Shown piece after piece: positions 32,670 to 37,176 of a stretch of DNA of 37,176 nt. Positions within the stretch are counted from its first letter, which is position 1. Each line of letters begins with the position of its first letter. A program made the position numbers and the translations under genes. Under the pieces are notes generated by a model. The model worked only from the letters and a program-made list of their open reading frames with translations. It made no database searches and was not told the origin of the DNA. Source of the DNA: a virus; the IMG/VR virus record IMGVR_UViG_3300023174_000368, positions 1 to 37,176 of that record. One strand, 5' to 3'.

Positions 32670-32679
32670 TTATAAATAT
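32670..32679 (-). promoter_or_regulatory. ATATTTATAA motif upstream of holin-like gene
   Basis: Minus-strand copy 52 bases before the holin-like ATG at 32617, in an 88-base gap. TAGTTATATAAACTA around 32645-32659 in between forms a small inverted repeat. The longest leader of the set. Confidence 0.45.
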
Positions 32680-32705
32680 TTTAAAATCTCTCTAGTTATG
32701 ATGTA

Positions 32706-33740
32706 TTATGCAATAATCATATCATCAAGCTTGTCTTTCAACAACTTCTTGATGTCTACAGCATCGAATCCTTCGTCGTCCAAATCTTGGGCGATCATCA
32801 TAACAGCTTCTGCAAATTTAGCTAACTGTCTCTGATCTACAAGACCTTCAATTCTGCTTGGCATTTCTTCATCATCCCTTCTACGATCGAAATAATCGTT
32901 CTCCATCAAATTCGCGTCATCGAGATCTTCTACATCAGGATTCATAGTTATCATGTAATATACATCGCTTGGATTCATTCCATATTCATCAGCAAGCATC
33001 TCTTCGATCTCTTCTGATTGCATCTCTTGAGGTATCATCTTAGAAAACATTTTACCTGATTGGTAGTCCATTACGAATAGCGTGGCCATTCCCATTCCAG
33101 CTTCTCTTACGCCAGTTTTAACCATATCTACCGCCATATCTTCAGAAGAATCGTATGGAGTTTCCATGTATCCTTCGTGTACGCCTTGAAATTCACCCAT
33201 TCCCGGAGCTTTTATAGGACTCTTCTCGTAATCAGTGCTTGTAGGATTGAGATTTGCATCTTCAACCATATCAAGGAAAGGAGCGATTGCAGCGATGTAA
33301 GCTTTGATATTTGGAAATACATCTTGATCAAGAACTTTTAACATTTGTGTTGAACCTGCTTTAGATTGAAATTCTACTGGGGTACCGTGACCGTCCCATC
33401 CTGGAGTTGCAACAACTACTGCGCTATCAATATCTGGATGAGACCAAACGATCAAACCAGGGTGTTCCCAACTTGCCATCCAATCTCCGTGACGCGGTTG
33501 TAAGCGATCAATATCTGCGATCCACTTGTTTGGTTGTGTTTGCTCATCGTAATCAGCGGTATCAGTTGGATCCCAGCCAAAATCTTTATCTTGTTTGCGA
33601 ACTCCATCGCCAACTACTGATGGATCTTTAACGCCTCCGAAACCTTCGAATGCTTCGTTTATTTTGCCTTTAGACAATTTCTTTGTTTGATTAGTAAGAG
33701 GATTGTCTCTAAGGTATTTGTGTAAATTGAAATCTTTCAT
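32706..33740 (-). CDS. Acidic probable capsid-interior protein
   Basis: A 344-residue, strongly acidic protein (many D/E, e.g. SSEDMAVDMV, then DDANLMENDYFDRRRDDEE). The N-terminus reads NLHKYLRDNPLTNQTKKLSK and then GKINE|AFEGF, with a (L/I)-x-E/A site at residues 27-30. The motif KYLRDNPL recurs in two downstream neighbours. A W-rich middle (FGWDP, then GDWMASWEHPGLIVWSHPD, ~85-103) suggests a folded domain, and the C-terminal helix ends with KKLLKDKLDD. Codon use looks slightly GC-richer than average here. No family recognised; a packaged or scaffold-associated protein is inferred from the leader. Confidence 0.6.
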   Translation of the reverse strand: MKDFNLHKYLRDNPLTNQTKKLSKGKINEAFEGFGGVKDPSVVGDGVRKQDKDFGWDPTDTADYDEQTQPNKWIADIDRLQPRHGDWMASWEHPGLIVWSHPDIDSAVVVATPGWDGHGTPVEFQSKAGSTQMLKVLDQDVFPNIKAYIAAIAPFLDMVEDANLNPTSTDYEKSPIKAPGMGEFQGVHEGYMETPYDSSEDMAVDMVKTGVREAGMGMATLFVMDYQSGKMFSKMIPQEMQSEEIEEMLADEYGMNPSDVYYMITMNPDVEDLDDANLMENDYFDRRRDDEEMPSRIEGLVDQRQLAKFAEAVMMIAQDLDDEGFDAVDIKKLLKDKLDDMIIA

Positions 33741-33769
33741 TTTTTGTTTTTGTATAGTTTATAAATTTT

Positions 33770-34138
33770 TTATCTAAAATCGTTGTACCAAGTTTTTGTC
33801 TTATAGAGATTATCAAATGCTATTAAGAAAGTCTTCAACGCTCTTGCTTTATTTAAAGCATCTACTTCGCTTCCTCCAAAGTACGTTCTATTTATCTGCG
33901 CTTCTAATTTACCGGTACGAATATCGTCTATTTTAAAACTGTCTCTTGGAAACAAGCTAGCAAAAGTGAATATATCTTTTGATAACAATCCAGATGCTTT
34001 AACCGCAGACATAGCCGCCATAATTTCTGGTTCTTCTTGATATACGGATTCTGCGTTTTTCTTTAGGTGAACTAAAGCATTCGCTAATTTAGAATTTGCT
34101 GCGAACGCTTCGTTCAATAAATCCTTTAACTGTATCAT
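33770..34138 (-). CDS. Small protein with capsid-targeting-like leader
   Basis: A 122-residue helical protein. MIQLKDLLNE|AFAAN is almost the same as the T4 internal-protein leader, with (L)-x-E/A at residues 8-10. After cleavage a ~112-residue basic helical protein remains, reminiscent in size of T4 IPI-IPIII. No enzyme motif is seen. Two bases separate it from the upstream gene, so the two are coupled. Confidence 0.65.
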   Translation of the reverse strand: MIQLKDLLNEAFAANSKLANALVHLKKNAESVYQEEPEIMAAMSAVKASGLLSKDIFTFASLFPRDSFKIDDIRTGKLEAQINRTYFGGSEVDALNKARALKTFLIAFDNLYKTKTWYNDFR

Positions 34139-34140
34139 GA

Positions 34141-34518
34141 TTAGTCTAACTTGTTTACGGTATCAACAAATTCATCGTAGTTATTGTTATCGCTAGAAGA
34201 ACTACCATCGTACTTACTTGTATTGTTATTCTCTATCTCGTCTTTAACCATAGAATCAACGAATTTTTTAAAAGCTGCTACAGTTGCTGGAGTGTAGAAA
34301 CCATCTTCTTCAGGACTTGGTCTACCAGCATTTATCATATTAACATCAATCATTGCAGCAACTTCAGGTAGTCCATATTGCAATAAGTTCTCTCCGTTTC
34401 CTCCACCTTCAAAACATCTTTCAGATGCAGCTTTAACGTAATCAACTAAAGCTCCGTCTAATGATTCTTTCAAAAGAGGATTGTTCTTTCTGTATTGTGT
34501 GTAGTTAAAATCTCCCAT
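34141..34518 (-). CDS. Small acidic protein with NPL-type leader
   Basis: A 125-residue protein starting MGDFNYTQYRKNNPLLKE|SL; LLKE fits the (L/I)-x-E cleavage pattern, and Y-R-x-N-P-L resembles the leaders at 32706 and 34556. The middle is helical with a GGGNGENLLQYGLPE turn; the end is an Asn/Ser/Asp-rich low-complexity tail (SKYDGSSSSDNNNYDE). ATATTTATTAA lies upstream. Function unknown. Confidence 0.6.
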   Translation of the reverse strand: MGDFNYTQYRKNNPLLKESLDGALVDYVKAASERCFEGGGNGENLLQYGLPEVAAMIDVNMINAGRPSPEEDGFYTPATVAAFKKFVDSMVKDEIENNNTSKYDGSSSSDNNNYDEFVDTVNKLD

Positions 34519-34533
34519 TAGTATATTTTTTTA

Positions 34534-34544
34534 TTAATAAATAT
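34534..34544 (-). promoter_or_regulatory. ATATTTATTAA motif
   Basis: Minus-strand copy, 15 bases before the ATG at 34518, in the 37-base gap. It would serve the two small leader-bearing genes downstream. Confidence 0.4.
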
Positions 34545-34555
34545 GTGTAGTTTAA

Positions 34556-34774
34556 TTATAAGTGTACTCTCTTGCCATCTACGACTACTGATATAATAGG
34601 CAAACGTCTTTCGTTGCTTTCATTTATTTTTCTGATGAAAGCAGTGGGATATTTCACCTTATCATAAGTCTGAGAAAATCCATCTGAATATGTAACTGTA
34701 ACATCGTGACCGCCTGGTTGTAATGATAGTGGATTCGTTCTGTATTTGTCTTTTACGTGAATATGTTGTTTCAT
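34556..34774 (-). CDS. Small beta-rich protein of unknown function
   Basis: A 72-residue protein. KDKYRTNPLSLQPGG at residues 8-22 shares the Y-R-x-N-P-L element with two downstream neighbours. The rest (DVTVTYSDGFSQTYDKV, then ISVVVDGKRVHL) is a set of short beta strands, like a small Tudor- or SH3-type barrel. It is three bases from the 451-residue gene. Function unknown. Confidence 0.5.
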   Translation of the reverse strand: MKQHIHVKDKYRTNPLSLQPGGHDVTVTYSDGFSQTYDKVKYPTAFIRKINESNERRLPIISVVVDGKRVHL

Positions 34775-34777
34775 AAC

Positions 34778-36133
34778 TTATTTTTTTATAGTGAATGTTG
34801 TTGTTACTTTCTTTTCAAGAGTTATCATATTACCAGCTTCAATTATCATATACTCTTCTGGATCTTTCTCTGTAAAAAATTCTTCTAATTCAGAAGCTGT
34901 GAATAATCCTTCATGATAATTATCAGATATCGATATAACCACATACTTCTCATATTTTACTTGTGGCTTATCTTCAGCGACCATACGATCAGCTAATGCG
35001 TCTATTTCTTTTTGTAATTCTTTAGTGGTATCTGATATGCCTCCAGCTTTTTCTAACAAATCATAATAAGCCCAATGGTAAGCTGAAGTACCATCGCACT
35101 GTTTTTCTACGTAGTACCTAGTAGCAAGATCGTCTAATTGATCAGGTGTCACGTTATATGTTTTCAATACATCACACATTGAATCGTACTCTCCATCGTC
35201 TAATATGTTTGTGCTTTTTGATTTTGGAATCAATACGCAATTTAGACTATAGAAATAAGCAGGTCGATTCGTTTTAGGGTTGATATCGAGCTCTCTTACT
35301 ACTGTGCCTTTGTCAATCATTTTCTTTAATAGCTGATTAGTATTTCCCCAATCGTATCCAATCTTTCTGCAAGACACTATATAAGGTTTTAAATGAGAAA
35401 CTATATCACGCTCTACAACTGATTTACCATCGCTCAGAAACTTCTCTATGCGAATTTCGTAAGTTTCGCAGTTAGCTTCGCTGCGTGTCCAACCTACGGG
35501 ACGTACAACACTCCAAAGACCGTTTGGTAATTTTACTAATTGACCGCTATTTGTTTTTTTAACGAAGTGACCTTTTGGCGTACCAACTTTGCTGGCTAAA
35601 AACGCTGCACTATAATTAGAATGAAATGCGAATGCGTCTGAATAGAAACCGCGATTTTCTTTCTTATCGAATGTGCCTGCGCCGTTCTTGTCTTCGTAAG
35701 CAAATTTGATAATGTCTGTGTAACGCATTGCGTTTCCATTGTCTTCGATGTGTCTGAATGTTTTTTCTCTTCTTGTCATAACTTGTTTATTTTCGTTTTT
35801 AATATTGTTAGATTGTTCTTTAATATTGTCTGATTGTAAGAATGTAGCTATGTTTTGTTTGTTAACGCGATAATAATATCGACCCCAATTGTCTTTACTT
35901 GAAGTCAAGAATCCGCTGTTTATCAACCAATAACGAATAGGATCGTATTGCTGACTTTTATAAAGAGTTGTGTTTTTCTGAATGAGATCGTGAGTGCGTT
36001 TTAAATAGGGAAATTTAACTAATTCGATTTTTTTATCAAGAGTAGCACGAGTGATAATCATGTCTACGTTAGAATCTAAGATTTGTTTTAATACTTGTTT
36101 TGCTTGAGATAAACTGCGATTAGATAGTGCCAT
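34778..36133 (-). CDS. Large protein with winged-helix-like repeats, unknown function
   Basis: A 451-residue, Lys/Asn/Tyr-rich protein. The N-terminal ~100 residues (LSQAKQVLKQILDSNVDMII through NWGRYYYRVNKQNIATFL) look like a winged helix: helices followed by a Tyr-rich beta wing. A second helical unit follows at ~118-150 (TRREKTFRHIEDNGNAMRYT), and a third at ~230-290. An 'F-Y-S-D-A-F-A-F-H-S-N-Y-S' segment near 160-175 is distinctive. The C-terminal 60 residues are acidic then basic. DNA binding is plausible, as in phage transcription or replication accessory proteins, but there is no known-family match. Confidence 0.55.
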   Translation of the reverse strand: MALSNRSLSQAKQVLKQILDSNVDMIITRATLDKKIELVKFPYLKRTHDLIQKNTTLYKSQQYDPIRYWLINSGFLTSSKDNWGRYYYRVNKQNIATFLQSDNIKEQSNNIKNENKQVMTRREKTFRHIEDNGNAMRYTDIIKFAYEDKNGAGTFDKKENRGFYSDAFAFHSNYSAAFLASKVGTPKGHFVKKTNSGQLVKLPNGLWSVVRPVGWTRSEANCETYEIRIEKFLSDGKSVVERDIVSHLKPYIVSCRKIGYDWGNTNQLLKKMIDKGTVVRELDINPKTNRPAYFYSLNCVLIPKSKSTNILDDGEYDSMCDVLKTYNVTPDQLDDLATRYYVEKQCDGTSAYHWAYYDLLEKAGGISDTTKELQKEIDALADRMVAEDKPQVKYEKYVVISISDNYHEGLFTASELEEFFTEKDPEEYMIIEAGNMITLEKKVTTTFTIKK

Positions 36134-36310
36134 AACTTATTAATTTTTTTTATTATATGCCGACCGATATTGGTCGATTAGGGTAAAAGTACTAAACAGC
36201 CACGACATGGTAAAGCAATATAGCAACTATTTTTGAAAATACTTCAGGGAGAACCAAAGAGTTACATATATGTTTTATTATTATATATAACTTGTTGATC
36301 TAATGCGCAT
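36134..36310. other. Intergenic region with inverted repeat
   Basis: No gene seen. CGACC (36161-36165) and GGTCG (36172-36176) flank GATATT, a near-palindrome 28 bases upstream of the 451-residue gene that could be an operator or a 5' hairpin. The sequence up to ~36275 is richer in G+C than usual for gaps here (e.g. CAGCCACGACATGG and TTCAGGGAGAACC), so a second small RNA is possible; I could not fold it convincingly. Confidence 0.3.
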
Positions 36311-36337
36311 AAAAAAAGGAGATATTATGTCTCCTTT
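36311..36337 (-). terminator. Intrinsic terminator overlapping small gene stop
   Basis: AAAGGAGA (36315-36322) and TCTCCTTT (36330-36337) form an eight-pair stem with a seven-base loop. On the minus strand the stem runs into a T tract (TTTTTTT in all at 36317-36311). The stem overlaps the stop codon of the 41-residue gene. Confidence 0.85.
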
Positions 36338-36461
36338 ATATAAGTCCATTCATTTTAGCAATGCCTTCGCCTTTATTTTTAAATGCTTTATGCAGCATCA
36401 ATAGTAACTTTGTTTTAGCGTGTTTTCTCTTTAGTTTGAAGTTTCTTTTTGTTTTTTTCAT
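36336..36461 (-). CDS. Small highly basic protein
   Basis: A 41-residue open frame: MKKTKRNFKLKRKHAKTKLL, then LMLHKAFKNKGEGIAKMNGLI. It is strongly basic with an amphipathic helix, so nucleic-acid or RNA-polymerase binding is conceivable. Support for coding: a good AAAGGA ribosome-binding site seven bases upstream, the recurrent ATATTTATAA motif just before it, and an intrinsic terminator exactly at its end, i.e. a complete single-gene unit. No similarity recognised. Confidence 0.65.
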   Translation of the reverse strand: MKKTKRNFKLKRKHAKTKLLLMLHKAFKNKGEGIAKMNGLI

Positions 36462-36469
36462 ATTGTCCT

Positions 36470-36479
36470 TTATAAATAT
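36470..36479 (-). promoter_or_regulatory. ATATTTATAA motif before small basic gene
   Basis: Minus-strand ATATTTATAAAGGACAAT leads into the ATG at 36461. The last A residues merge with the AAAGGA ribosome-binding site, so motif and RBS overlap. Confidence 0.5.
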
Positions 36480-36516
36480 AGGAGAATAGATTTTCAATTT
36501 TATTTTTTGAGAATTT

Positions 36517-36714
36517 TTATTTATTGATATCGAATGTTAGATTTTTGTAAATTCTTATCTGATCCGAGCGATAGTGTCTGACGATTCCTCCGACGCAATG
36601 AACAACGCACCAAATATCGTTCTCAAAAGTTCCACTATTAGTAACGTAAATAGCATAACCGTCTATACCATCTTCAACAACTACTGGAATCGGGTTTTGA
36701 AATTCTAACATCAT
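36517..36714 (-). CDS. Small phage protein of unknown function
   Basis: A 65-residue beta-rich protein. VVEDGIDGYAIYVTNSG and then WCVVHCVGGIVRHYRSDQI plus KNLTFDI form a compact set of strands with two Cys. The 'G-G-x-V-R-H-Y-x-S-D-Q-I' pattern recurs, in my memory, in short uncharacterised proteins of T4-like phages. An extra ATG (M1-M2) makes the exact start ambiguous by one codon. Function unknown. Confidence 0.55.
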   Translation of the reverse strand: MMLEFQNPIPVVVEDGIDGYAIYVTNSGTFENDIWCVVHCVGGIVRHYRSDQIRIYKNLTFDINK

Positions 36715-36746
36715 TATATGTAATCTTTTTAATTTCCAATAATTTA

Positions 36747-37176
36747 TTAATGATAATATATTGTTACATTATTATTATGATCTATTAATATAGCGGTTCT
36801 ATTTTCAACCCAATCTCCGGAATTAAGATAATGGTGATTATTTATTATCAAATCTGCTAGTTGATGTATATGTCCGCATATCACTCCATTGCAGTTATGT
36901 TTATTTGCCATTTTAATAGCTGCGTTTTCAAAGTCATTAATATAACTAACTGCTGATTTAACTTTAGCTTTGATTTGTTGAGATATAGATTGGTAGGGTA
37001 ATTTTCTCCATGCTCTATATTTGTTATACCATCTATTAAGCCACAAGGCTAAATCGTATCCAATTGATCCTATCTTTGCTAACCACTTATATTTTGTAAT
37101 GAATACATCTATTACATCTCCATGAAATACAAAATACTTTTTATCTCCTACATCTAATACATAATCCTCTACTATT
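36747..37176 (-). CDS. LpxH-like metallophosphatase (5' end beyond window)
   Basis: The frame is open to the right edge, giving 142 residues of a longer protein. HGDVIDVF (about the 23rd residue of the visible part) is the calcineurin-type GDxxD metal motif, and CGHIHQL near residue 100 is the late GHxH metal motif, followed by LNSGDWVENRTAIL. Order, spacing and the NSGDWVE-type end match the bacterial LpxH/UDP-2,3-diacylglucosamine pyrophosphatase family, which acts in lipid A synthesis. An internal TTG at 37044-37046 is not the real start. In a phage it might alter lipid A precursors or hydrolyse another nucleotide-linked substrate. The catalytic N-terminal DxH motif is outside the window. 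Confidence 0.8.
   Translation of the reverse strand, partial: IVEDYVLDVGDKKYFVFHGDVIDVFITKYKWLAKIGSIGYDLALWLNRWYNKYRAWRKLPYQSISQQIKAKVKSAVSYINDFENAAIKMANKHNCNGVICGHIHQLADLIINNHHYLNSGDWVENRTAILIDHNNNVTIYYH

Noticed and set aside
1-37176. tRNA genes, CRISPR arrays, insertion sequences or attachment sites.
   Set aside because: No TpsiC arms with acceptor pairing, no regular spaced repeats, and no transposase or integrase motifs seen. A weak tRNA could still be missed by eye.

Overview
The window looks like part of the genome of a large T4-type contractile-tailed phage (Caudoviricetes, myovirus). It is strongly AT-rich and densely packed, with many ATGA/TAATG-type overlaps. Leaders are mostly A-rich without clear Shine-Dalgarno sequences. 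That, together with a Bacteroidota-style leucine-rich-repeat tail protein, suggests a Bacteroidota host, but the host is inference. An LpxH-like phosphatase at the right edge fits a Gram-negative host. No terminase, portal or major capsid gene is present, so this is only a slice of a bigger genome. I saw no tRNA, CRISPR array or insertion sequence.

Layout. (1) 41-5670, minus strand: replication and accessory block, with a DnaG/gp61-type primase, a PD-(D/E)XK nuclease, a zeta-toxin-like P-loop kinase, an HxGH nucleotidyltransferase, an unusual zincin-HAD nucleotidase fusion, a zinc-finger protein, a Lys-rich coiled-coil protein and a ferritin/Dps-like protein. (2) 5671-6028: divergent intergenic region with a well-supported three-way-junction structured RNA candidate. 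(3) 6029-26433, plus strand: two small proteins (one thioredoxin-like), an HD hydrolase, a membrane coiled-coil protein and a gp55-like late sigma factor, followed by a long baseplate/tail module: gp5-like hub/spike in two overlapping genes, a 782-aa structural protein, gp25, gp6 (split by a frameshift), a 1680-aa gp7/gpI-like wedge protein, an LRR protein, three further virion proteins and a GIY-YIG nuclease. (4) 26434-26587: convergent terminator region. (5) 26588-37176, minus strand: ParB-like and membrane proteins, two NUMOD3 GIY-YIG homing endonucleases flanking a probable DNA base-hypermodification set (two phage-specific enzymes plus an MBD4-like DNA glycosylase), a 53-aa holin-like protein with a strong terminator, several probable capsid-interior proteins, and a truncated LpxH-like phosphatase.

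Three themes deserve attention. First, at least six minus-strand proteins begin with a short leader ending in (L/I)-x-E followed by A/S/V, like the T4 capsid-targeting sequence cut by the prohead protease. They include a zeta-type kinase, a nucleotidyltransferase and a ParB-like protein, which suggests a set of cargo proteins packaged and injected with the DNA. Second, a motif ATATTTAT(A/T)A recurs in gene orientation just upstream of at least eleven starts and may be the element read by the phage sigma factor. Third, the orphan structured RNA sits between the replication block and the late block.
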